Below are positions 51,977 through 59,892 of a stretch of DNA of 64,000 nucleotides, piece after piece; the first letter of the stretch is position 1, and each line of letters begins with the position of its first letter. The notes under the pieces are model-generated. The model ran no database searches, was not told the DNA's origin, and saw nothing but the letters and a program-made list of their open reading frames with translations. Position numbers and translations under genes: made by a program. Source of the stretch: Sphingobacterium bovisgrunnientis (GTDB lineage Bacteria > Bacteroidota > Bacteroidia > Sphingobacteriales > Sphingobacteriaceae). The DNA lies in the NCBI RefSeq assembly GCF_009829085.1, contig NZ_WUQY01000023.1:1-64000 (forward strand), read 5' to 3'.

Positions 51977-53482
51977 TTAATTTCTATAACCTGGGTTTTG
52001 CTGAGAAAATATTTCCCCATTCGCATTAACTTCTGCTAAAGGAATTGGTAATATAGTTTTGTGAAATGTTCTATCAATACTAGCGGCTCTATGGATTGTA
52101 GATACAGAAGCCAATGCATCATCGAAATTAATAGTTTTGTTCCAACGCATCATATCAAAGAAACGATGACCTTCACCAATAAGTTCTTTAGATCTTTCTG
52201 CATCAATTAAATCTATATTAATTGATGCATTACTTGCTGGGGTTAGATTAGGTGATCGCTTACGAATTTGATTCAAATAATTAACAGCTTTTGTAAGATC
52301 AGGTGATGCTTTTCGTAAAGCAGCTTCCGATGCGATTAAGTAAACTTCGGATAGGCGAATAACTTTAATATTTACTGCAGTAGAATTACCTTTGCCATCT
52401 CCATCTAATCCTACACTACCGCTATATTTATAAATAGCACCGTGTCTAGGGTTTGCTGTTGTAGATAATTCATCGGTAGTCATTATTCCTTTTCTTACGT
52501 CTTGGGCGTCTTCATTTAATCTAGCTAAAAAAGATGTACTAGAAGTAAAATATCCAGCCGCAATTGTGTTGTTTGGATTCCCTCTTCTACGTGTATATGC
52601 GCCTAATGAGCTATTTCCTAAATCACCTTCATTTGGATAGATTGCTAGTTCGAAAACGGATTCAGAGCCAAATTGTTTAGACCATGAGCTAACCCATGTA
52701 TCATTTGTATACAATTTATATTGACTAAAAGCAATTACTTCCTCAGCTGCAGCTAGCGCATTTTCAAAATCCTCCATATATAGATACACACGAGCTTGAA
52801 TGGCTTTATTTCCAAAATAATTTAAAAACCCATTTGTATTGGCTAATGTTGAAGCATTTGTTGGCTTTGTGATTAGGGGTTCAGCATCTTTTAAATCTTT
52901 TAATATTTGGGTATAAACTTCATTTACAGAGCTTCTTGTTAATTTAGCGTCTGATGAAAGCGGAGTCAATGTAATAGGAACCCCAAATGAGTTTTTATCC
53001 ATATTGAATGGTTTCCCGTAAAGCCTAACTAAATCAAAATAAATTAATGCTCTAGCAGTTAATGCTTGACCAATTACAGTATCAAAATTTTCGCTGGAAC
53101 CTGCTGCCTTTAGATTTTCAATTTGAACTAAAAGATCATTTATATGTGCAATACAGTTGTATCCTTGAGACCAAATGGATGAATAATTATTGGATGTTTC
53201 ACTGTGATTAAATACATATAAATAATCATATCCTCTTCCTTGGGATGTTATAGTGTAATCACCTCCTTTGGTGTCAGCATAAAGCATAAAATTTCGACCA
53301 TAATAGTTGCCACTGGCCATTTTGCTCATCAATCCTCTAATAATCACATTTGCGTCAGCCACAGTTGTGATAGTTTGTGTTGATGCATCAGCAGAGTTTG
53401 TTGGTTTTACGTCTAAGAAGTCACTACATGAACTAAAAGTTAATGCAACGAATAAACAAGACGTTAATATTTTATTTTTCAT
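51977..53482 (-). CDS. SusD/RagB-family nutrient-binding lipoprotein
   Basis: An outer-membrane, surface-exposed lipoprotein that captures a nutrient and lids the SusC barrel. The lipobox is FSSC with Cys19. The SusD-like domain of tetratricopeptide-type helices covers the rest of 501 residues, with ALTARALIYFDLVRLYGKPF and the C-terminal FFDMMRWNKT characteristic. Its gene is 19 bases downstream of the TonB receptor. No glycoside hydrolase or peptidase accompanies the pair, so the ligand (glycan or peptide) is unknown. Confidence 0.95.
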   Translation of the reverse strand: MKNKILTSCLFVALTFSSCSDFLDVKPTNSADASTQTITTVADANVIIRGLMSKMASGNYYGRNFMLYADTKGGDYTITSQGRGYDYLYVFNHSETSNNYSSIWSQGYNCIAHINDLLVQIENLKAAGSSENFDTVIGQALTARALIYFDLVRLYGKPFNMDKNSFGVPITLTPLSSDAKLTRSSVNEVYTQILKDLKDAEPLITKPTNASTLANTNGFLNYFGNKAIQARVYLYMEDFENALAAAEEVIAFSQYKLYTNDTWVSSWSKQFGSESVFELAIYPNEGDLGNSSLGAYTRRRGNPNNTIAAGYFTSSTSFLARLNEDAQDVRKGIMTTDELSTTANPRHGAIYKYSGSVGLDGDGKGNSTAVNIKVIRLSEVYLIASEAALRKASPDLTKAVNYLNQIRKRSPNLTPASNASINIDLIDAERSKELIGEGHRFFDMMRWNKTINFDDALASVSTIHRAASIDRTFHKTILPIPLAEVNANGEIFSQQNPGYRN

Positions 53483-53501
53483 AATCTTTCAATGCTAAAT
53501 A

Positions 53502-56500
53502 TTAAAAACTAAAATCAATTCCGAAAGTGTACGTTTTGGCAATCGGAGTTTCCCAGCCACGTGTACTGTATTGATTAACTTCAGGGTCCGCTAGCTTAAA
53601 TTTGCTGAAAGTCAATAGATTGGATCCATTAAAGAATAATCTTGCATTACTGATCTTTGCAGACTTTAAGACATTGCTTGGAATGTTATATGATAATGAA
53701 ACGTTTTTCAATCTTAAAAAATCAGCAGGATTTAGATGTCTACTACTAATTTGGTTTACATCTTCCAAATCACGTCCACTTATCATTGGGTAATATCCAC
53801 TTCCTTTCTCTGGTGTCCAGGTATTATCAACAAAATCCTGAGAATGTATGCGTTCCCAATAGTAACCATCATCTGCCACGTCTCTATTCGCAGCATCATA
53901 TAGTTCGCCACCGATTTTGTACACGAAATTAAGTCCAAGTGAAAAGTCTTTGTATTCTAAATTCGAATTAATACCCCCAGTGAATTTCGGAATACCATTA
54001 CCAATGATTACTCTCTGCGCTTTAGTGTATGTATAAGTAGCGCCTCGACCATTGAATTCAAAATCACCTGCTGTCCCATCGTTTATGTACCAAACATTTT
54101 TGCCGTTTGTCTGATCTGTGCCAGCCCATTCAATTCCATAAAATGCTAATGTAGATTGTCCTTCTTTGTAAATATATCTTGATCGAGCGTCGCCACCAGT
54201 AGGATCATTCCAGATTATTTCCTCTTCAGCTCCACCATTCAATTTGATAACTTTTGAAGATAAGGAAGCTGCATTCACACTAAGCGTCCATTTTAAATCC
54301 TGTTTATTAATGATGTCCGATCCTAATAAAATTTCAACACCTTTGTTATTTATTTGTCCTACATTTCTTACAGAAGATCCAAATCCAGTAATCATAGATT
54401 GAGGTACGTCTTGTAATAGGTCTTTTGAATCTCTATTGTAATATTCAACTGTTCCGAACAATTTGTTTTTGAATAATCCAAACTCAAGGGCTATGTTTGT
54501 ACTATAATTGTTTTCCCAAGTCAGGTTAGGGTTTGGAGAATTTCCTAAACCACCTCCAGGTCTTTGCATGTATTTATTACCATAAGTTACCAATGCTCTC
54601 CATGCAAAATTGTCTGAAGGCAAAGTTCCGTTTACACCGTATGATGATCTTAGTCTTAAAGCATTTATAGATGGAATATTCACAATAAAGTTTTCCTTTG
54701 CCAAGTTCCATGAACCCGCGATAGACCAAAAGTTACCCCATCTGTTTTCGGGGCTCAATTTTGAAGACCCATCAGTTCTATAAGATGCAGATGCAAAATA
54801 CTTTTCATCGAAATTATATTCAACTCTTGAAAGTGCAGACATTATTGAATTCCCCCATGCATAAGCTTGAGCATCCAAATTTCCTGCGGTAGCTACGGTT
54901 GGTAATTGGGAGTTCGGAATATCCTTACCCGTAGTACGCATAAAATCTGTTGTATTTTTCTCAGCTTCGAAGCCTGCTAATACACCTAAATTATGCAAGC
55001 CAAATGACTTGGTGTAATTTGCAGTAGTGGATGAAACCAATTTTCTCAAATCTGTATTCATCTCATGTACTATACCCATATCATTGGCTCCGGTATAGTG
55101 ATTTGCACTATAATAGAGATGATCCCTTGATGTTGTCTGGTCGTAAGAGAATATAGTTTTTAAATTTAACTCGGGTAATAAGTTAAGAGTTAAAGATGGA
55201 CTAGCACTTAAGCGTCTTGTACCTGTACCATTTTCCCATTCGTTGTTGTAATATACTTGGTTTTGAGCATAACTATTATAGCGAGTTGTCCAAGTATTTC
55301 CTGTTTTATAATCCGTAGGCCAATAAAAGTCCCAAAATAAATTTCTTGATTGAAACAGATAATTTGTACTTGTGTTTCGAGTATCATTAAATCCAGATAA
55401 TTCCGTGTTGGCTATAGCTAAATTTACACCAAAATCCAATATTGGAGATAGTTTCTGCGTAAAATTAAAACGTCCGTTAATTCGCTCATAATCATTGAGT
55501 ACAGTTCTACTCTTGTCTGTAGTATAACCTAATGAAGTAAAATAATTTGTTTTTTCAGTTGCTCCACTGAATGAAATGTCATTTACATTATACTTACCTG
55601 TCCGGAAGAAAACATCGTCCCAGTTGAAATATTTACCATCTCTATTCTCTACGCCATCTGTTTTTCCTTTAATGGTGACATGTTCAAACATCGAAGTCCC
55701 TTCTGTAGAAAATTCATATCCATGAATGCCAAAGCCGTATCCAGTATTAGCAGTTCCGTATGATGTACCAGGAGTCCAATTGCGTGAATTCAAACGCATT
55801 AAAGTTTGCTCATTCGCTTGTTCAGGAGTTCTACCTGCAGCAATACGAGAATCATACAGAACACTATATAGCGTATTGATTTGATCCTGAATATCGGCTT
55901 TTTCGTAGTTGTCCGTTGCCCAATCAGGACTAATTGCTAATGAACTTTTGAATGAAATTTTTGGAGCACCAGTTTTACCTTTTTTAGTTGTGATTAAAAC
56001 TACTCCATTTGCAGCTCTAGATCCATAAAGTGAGGATGCTGCAGCATCTTTCAAGATTGTAATACTTTCAATATCATTTGGGTTAATTGTATTCATGACA
56101 TTGTTTGTATTATAAGTATATCCAGACATTTGAGATACTTGACCGGATACTATAGGTACACCATCAATTACATATAAAGGTTCATTTGATGCATTCATGG
56201 AACCAATACCTCTTATTCTAATAGATGTAGTGGAACCAGCTTGACCTGATGTTGAATTAATCTGAACTCCTGGAACTCGACCAGTTAGTGCATCTTGAAA
56301 TGATGTAACAGGTACGTCTTTCGCATCCTTAGCGTAATTGATATTTGCAGCAGATCCTGTGAAAGTACTTTTCTTTGCTGTACCATAAGCCACAACAATT
56401 ACTTCGTCAAGTTCTTGGTCAGTAGACGATAAGGAAACGTTAACGGTCTTGCGTCCAGATACTTTTATTTCTTGCGATACATATCCAATCGAAGAAACAA

Positions 56501-56711
56501 TAAGAGTAGCATTCTGATCTGCATTCAACGTAAACAATCCGTTAGCATTAGAAGTTACGGCGACATTGGTGCCCTTGATGCTTACTGTGACACCTGATAA
56601 TGGTGTACCATTTTGGTCTGTGATTTTCCCTGCTATTGGGATTTGCTGCGCATTTACAACTTGTAGTCCACAAGCCATTATGCACATGGATGTGAGTAGA
56701 TGTTTATTCAT
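53502..56711 (-). CDS. SusC/RagA-family TonB-dependent receptor
   Basis: A 1069-residue outer-membrane transporter driven by TonB. The signal peptide (residues 1-21, ending VVNAQ) is followed by a carboxypeptidase-regulatory-like domain (about 25-100, IAGKITDQNGTPLSGVTVSI). Next comes the DEVIVVAYGT segment typical of SusC, the plug (about 115-225, with TSIRIRGIGSMNASNEPLYVIDG in part), and a 22-strand barrel. The 224-base upstream gap is AT-rich with no TAnnTTTG match. No sigma/anti-sigma or hybrid two-component regulator is adjacent. Confidence 0.96.
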   Translation of the reverse strand: MNKHLLTSMCIMACGLQVVNAQQIPIAGKITDQNGTPLSGVTVSIKGTNVAVTSNANGLFTLNADQNATLIVSSIGYVSQEIKVSGRKTVNVSLSSTDQELDEVIVVAYGTAKKSTFTGSAANINYAKDAKDVPVTSFQDALTGRVPGVQINSTSGQAGSTTSIRIRGIGSMNASNEPLYVIDGVPIVSGQVSQMSGYTYNTNNVMNTINPNDIESITILKDAAASSLYGSRAANGVVLITTKKGKTGAPKISFKSSLAISPDWATDNYEKADIQDQINTLYSVLYDSRIAAGRTPEQANEQTLMRLNSRNWTPGTSYGTANTGYGFGIHGYEFSTEGTSMFEHVTIKGKTDGVENRDGKYFNWDDVFFRTGKYNVNDISFSGATEKTNYFTSLGYTTDKSRTVLNDYERINGRFNFTQKLSPILDFGVNLAIANTELSGFNDTRNTSTNYLFQSRNLFWDFYWPTDYKTGNTWTTRYNSYAQNQVYYNNEWENGTGTRRLSASPSLTLNLLPELNLKTIFSYDQTTSRDHLYYSANHYTGANDMGIVHEMNTDLRKLVSSTTANYTKSFGLHNLGVLAGFEAEKNTTDFMRTTGKDIPNSQLPTVATAGNLDAQAYAWGNSIMSALSRVEYNFDEKYFASASYRTDGSSKLSPENRWGNFWSIAGSWNLAKENFIVNIPSINALRLRSSYGVNGTLPSDNFAWRALVTYGNKYMQRPGGGLGNSPNPNLTWENNYSTNIALEFGLFKNKLFGTVEYYNRDSKDLLQDVPQSMITGFGSSVRNVGQINNKGVEILLGSDIINKQDLKWTLSVNAASLSSKVIKLNGGAEEEIIWNDPTGGDARSRYIYKEGQSTLAFYGIEWAGTDQTNGKNVWYINDGTAGDFEFNGRGATYTYTKAQRVIIGNGIPKFTGGINSNLEYKDFSLGLNFVYKIGGELYDAANRDVADDGYYWERIHSQDFVDNTWTPEKGSGYYPMISGRDLEDVNQISSRHLNPADFLRLKNVSLSYNIPSNVLKSAKISNARLFFNGSNLLTFSKFKLADPEVNQYSTRGWETPIAKTYTFGIDFSF

Positions 56712-56899
56712 AATTTTGGTAAATGAGTTATAAATAAATATATATAATTAAACCTAATTTTTAGAATTATTTTTCAATTTATTTAGCAAAACATTTTTTT
56801 TATTGATTTATAATCATAAAATCTATTGTTTTGCAGAATATATGTTTTAATTATTAATAATTCAAAGAATCATTAATAAAGTCAGTGGATTAAATTAAA

Positions 56900-56925
56900 A
56901 TACCAAGCTTTGGTTAGCTTGGTAT
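56900..56925 (-). terminator. terminator after the epimerase gene
   Basis: A 10-bp perfect stem (ATACCAAGCT/AGCTTGGTAT), loop TTGGTT, is followed on the minus strand by TTTTAATTTAA. It separates the murein-peptide pair from susC. The rest of the 56712-56935 gap is AT-rich with no other feature. Confidence 0.88.
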
Positions 56926-56935
56926 CACTTGTATT

Positions 56936-57988
56936 TTAATTCTTCAAAATTCCAATTCCTGGACGATCAGGAAGTATGCATTTTCCATTTTCTACGGTCA
57001 TGCCATCAAAGATGTCATTTCCAATTAATAAGGCTCCATCTAAGTCTGCCCAATCGACTAATGGCCCTAGTTGTGCTGCTGCTGATATTGCACATGAAGT
57101 TTCTGTCATACAGCCCAACATTACTTTCATATCTAATGAACGAGCTAATTCCGCCATCTGCTTTGCTTCACGCATACCTGTACATTTCATCAATTTGATG
57201 TTGATACCAGTATAAACGCCCTGTAACTTCGGAACATCGATTAAACGTTGGCACCCTTCGTCTGCAATAGTTGGAATTGGCGAGTGTTCGGTTAACCACG
57301 CATTTTCATCGATCATTTCTTTCGGCATAGGCTGTTCCAAGAAAACAACATTTTTTTCCTGTAGCCAATGCGCCATTTCTAAGGCTTGTTCTTTATTCTT
57401 CCAACCTTGATTCACATCCGCACATAAAGGAACATCAGTCACCGAACGAATCGTATCGATGATCATTTTGTCCGTGTCCAATCCTAATTTTACTTTCAAG
57501 ATTTTGAATTGATCAGCTTCAGCTACTTTTTTACGAATCATCTCTTCGGTATCAATACCAATAGTATACGAAGTAGGAGGAATCAGATTAGGGTTTAATC
57601 CCCAAATTTTGTAAAACGGCTGATTCATGATTTTTCCTAATAAATCATGCAATGCAATATCCACAGAAGCTTTTGCTGCGGTGTTCTTTTCTGCTATTTG
57701 ATCGACATAGGACAGGATTTCGGTAGTTTCAAATGGAGAGGAGAATGGCGTTAAATCAATTTTTCTTAAAAATTGTGTTACGCTCTCTTGGGATTCACCC
57801 AAATAGGGAGGCATGCTTGCTTCACCATAACCAATAATGCCATCGTATTCCAACTCTGTCAATACAACCGGAGTAGTGGTGCGGCTAAATGATGCGACGG
57901 TGAAAACATGACGCATCTCTAGTGTATATGGTCTGAATCTTAATGTAAATTTACCCATTCGGATAGATTCGAAATTCATTGTGTTCAT
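56936..57988 (-). CDS. dipeptide epimerase (L-Ala-D/L-Glu type), enolase superfamily
   Basis: A 350-residue muconate-lactonising subgroup enzyme expected to epimerise L-Ala-D-Glu released from murein, or a related dipeptide. The catalytic lysines lie in KVKLG (Lys165/Lys167) and NIKLMK (Lys268), and metal ligands are Asp191 (ADVNQGW), Glu218 (FLEQP) and Asp243 (IADEG). It sits 13 bases after an NlpC/P60 endopeptidase gene, the same pairing as Bacillus YkfC-YkfB. That supports murein-peptide use, though substrate specificity in this family varies. Confidence 0.92.
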   Translation of the reverse strand: MNTMNFESIRMGKFTLRFRPYTLEMRHVFTVASFSRTTTPVVLTELEYDGIIGYGEASMPPYLGESQESVTQFLRKIDLTPFSSPFETTEILSYVDQIAEKNTAAKASVDIALHDLLGKIMNQPFYKIWGLNPNLIPPTSYTIGIDTEEMIRKKVAEADQFKILKVKLGLDTDKMIIDTIRSVTDVPLCADVNQGWKNKEQALEMAHWLQEKNVVFLEQPMPKEMIDENAWLTEHSPIPTIADEGCQRLIDVPKLQGVYTGINIKLMKCTGMREAKQMAELARSLDMKVMLGCMTETSCAISAAAQLGPLVDWADLDGALLIGNDIFDGMTVENGKCILPDRPGIGILKN

Positions 57989-58001
57989 TGCTAGATTTAG
58001 G

Positions 58002-59216
58002 TTAATTCGTGTAAGCCGTGTGTTCTTTTATACTTTTTATTTGGGGATCTTGTGAACCGATATATCTTTTTGCCGAAACTAATGTGCGTGTTTGAAAATC
58101 ATCGTAGTTATGCGCATTCTTTAGCATGGAATTGATACGAACAGTTCCAGCGGAATGGATAAATTCGCCATTGCCAATATATAAAGCAACATGCGTGATT
58201 CTCGAAGTTTTTCCACCAGCAAAAAATAATAAATCTGCAGGTTTTAAGTTTTTCAATGCTAACTCTTCGCTAAATTTCCCGTCTTTATCCACAATTTGAA
58301 CTTCGTCGCCCGCTAAGACTTGTTGAGATGCGTCGCGTGGGATCACATAGCCATTCATATAAAAGGATGTTTTTGTGAATCCACTACAATCTACACCTTT
58401 TACAGATGTACCTCCCCATAAATACGGTAGTCCCATCATGCTTTTAGCGCTGTTGATGATGTTTTCGGCAGTAAGGTCACGAGTTTTCAACCAATTATCG
58501 AAAGTTATAGCCTCGTCTTTTGGAATAAACGCTATTCTTCCATCGGGATATTTTACCTCGTAGAAATTTTTGTTTTCTTTTGTTAACGTAAGGATATTAC
58601 CATAAACTAAATCCGATACACGAATACTTTTTTGGTCTGGCTTTGAATAAGATTTACCAAATTCATTTGTGTAGATCAATTTTGGGGATTTTTGCCAATC
58701 AACAAAGGTCATCGAATCCATAGCTGTCACCGATGATGTCGGCACCCAAGCTATGTAACCTTCTGGAGTGCGTACACGATAATCGCTTCTAGTCTTCTGC
58801 AAAAGGTCAAGTTTTGTGCCTAATAATACTTGTGTAGCTAACTCTTCACTATGTCCTGGTTTGCTACGCAAATTGGCTACGGAAAGCTGTATGATACCTT
58901 GTTTTTTATCCTGAACTGACGTATCAGGAAGTAATTGATATTTTATAGAAGGTGAAAATTGTTTTAATTCTTGCTTTAGAATAGGTAACACCTCTTTCTC
59001 CGTCGTCTGTATAGTGTACTTATTATTTTTGATGTCAACATTTATTAACTCTAGCAGTTTAGTTCTCTTATCCGGTGCAAACTTTGGTTTGTTAGACTCT
59101 ATGGTTTGAAGAATGGATTTGTAAATAGTAGAGTCATTTTGCGCATTAGCTAACTGTATGCTTCCCAAGTAAAAGGCAAATGGTAAGCAAAAGTATGTAA
59201 GTGTGTTTTTCATCAT
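58002..59216 (-). CDS. NlpC/P60 (C40) gamma-D-Glu-diamino-acid endopeptidase, exported
   Basis: A 404-residue exported protein with a signal peptide (residues 1-25, ending LANAQ), SH3-like repeats at about 110-165 and 180-240, and an NlpC/P60 domain at about 250-390. The catalytic triad is visible: Cys277 in KGVDCSGF, His342 in RITHVALYIG and His354 in FIHSAG. It should cleave the D-Glu to diaminopimelate bond of murein peptides in the periplasm, like YkfC. The downstream dipeptide epimerase forms the next step of recycling. Confidence 0.93.
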   Translation of the reverse strand: MMKNTLTYFCLPFAFYLGSIQLANAQNDSTIYKSILQTIESNKPKFAPDKRTKLLELINVDIKNNKYTIQTTEKEVLPILKQELKQFSPSIKYQLLPDTSVQDKKQGIIQLSVANLRSKPGHSEELATQVLLGTKLDLLQKTRSDYRVRTPEGYIAWVPTSSVTAMDSMTFVDWQKSPKLIYTNEFGKSYSKPDQKSIRVSDLVYGNILTLTKENKNFYEVKYPDGRIAFIPKDEAITFDNWLKTRDLTAENIINSAKSMMGLPYLWGGTSVKGVDCSGFTKTSFYMNGYVIPRDASQQVLAGDEVQIVDKDGKFSEELALKNLKPADLLFFAGGKTSRITHVALYIGNGEFIHSAGTVRINSMLKNAHNYDDFQTRTLVSAKRYIGSQDPQIKSIKEHTAYTN

Positions 59217-59335
59217 TAAATAATTGTAACGCCTAAATTAACATAAAAAAATGCATAAAATGGCAATAAATATTGTGTTTTGTTAAATGTTTTTGCGTTT
59301 TTTGTTTTATAAATAAGAAATAACGTAAAAAATAT

Positions 59336-59851
59336 ATGAAAGCGACATTTGGTGGTGGATGTTTTTGGTGTACCGAAATCATATTTCTAAATACAGAAGG
59401 AATTAATTCAGTATTACCGGGTTATATGGGAGGTAAGAGAGAAAATCCGACCTATGAACAAGTTTGTTCGGGAGCTACAGGTCATGTTGAAGTTGTTCAT
59501 TTGGATTTTGATGAAACAAAAGTTTCATTTGAGGATTTGCTTGCAATTTTTTTTAAGACACATGATCCTACAACCTTGAATAGACAAGGAGAGGATGTGG
59601 GTACGCAATATCGTTCGGTGGTATTTTATCATAATACAGCACAGAAAGAGCAAACGGAGAATTTTATTAAAGGTTTAGCAGAGGCAAAAGTTTATGATGA
59701 TCCAATTGTTACGGCAGTAGAAGAAGCTGTGACTGTCTGGCCAGCAGAAGATTACCATGTAAATTACTTTAATCGTAATCCTGAAAACCCATTTTGTTCG
59801 GCGGTGATTGCGCCTAAGCTCACAAAATACCTTAAAACTTTTCAGAAGTAA
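59336..59851 (+). CDS. msrA: peptide-methionine (S)-S-oxide reductase
   Basis: MsrA reduces methionine-S-sulfoxide in proteins or free. The nucleophilic Cys9 is in the hallmark FGGGCFWC, followed by GYMGGKRENPTYEQVCSGATG and the late EDYHVNYFNRN. The 171 residues are a normal single-domain size, with no MsrB fusion and no signal peptide. It is monocistronic, with a strong shared terminator. Confidence 0.97.
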   Translation: MKATFGGGCFWCTEIIFLNTEGINSVLPGYMGGKRENPTYEQVCSGATGHVEVVHLDFDETKVSFEDLLAIFFKTHDPTTLNRQGEDVGTQYRSVVFYHNTAQKEQTENFIKGLAEAKVYDDPIVTAVEEAVTVWPAEDYHVNYFNRNPENPFCSAVIAPKLTKYLKTFQK

Positions 59852-59857
59852 ATAAAC

Positions 59858-59891
59858 AACAAACGGCTAGAAATTTTTCTAGCCGTTTGTT
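59858..59891. terminator. bidirectional terminator between msrA and parC
   Basis: A long perfect stem (AACAAACGGCTAG with CTAGCCGTTTGTT, extended by AAA/TTT) lies between convergent genes. The minus strand continues GTTTATTTAC and the plus strand ATTAG, so it is stronger for parC. Confidence 0.85.
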
Positions 59892-59892
59892 A

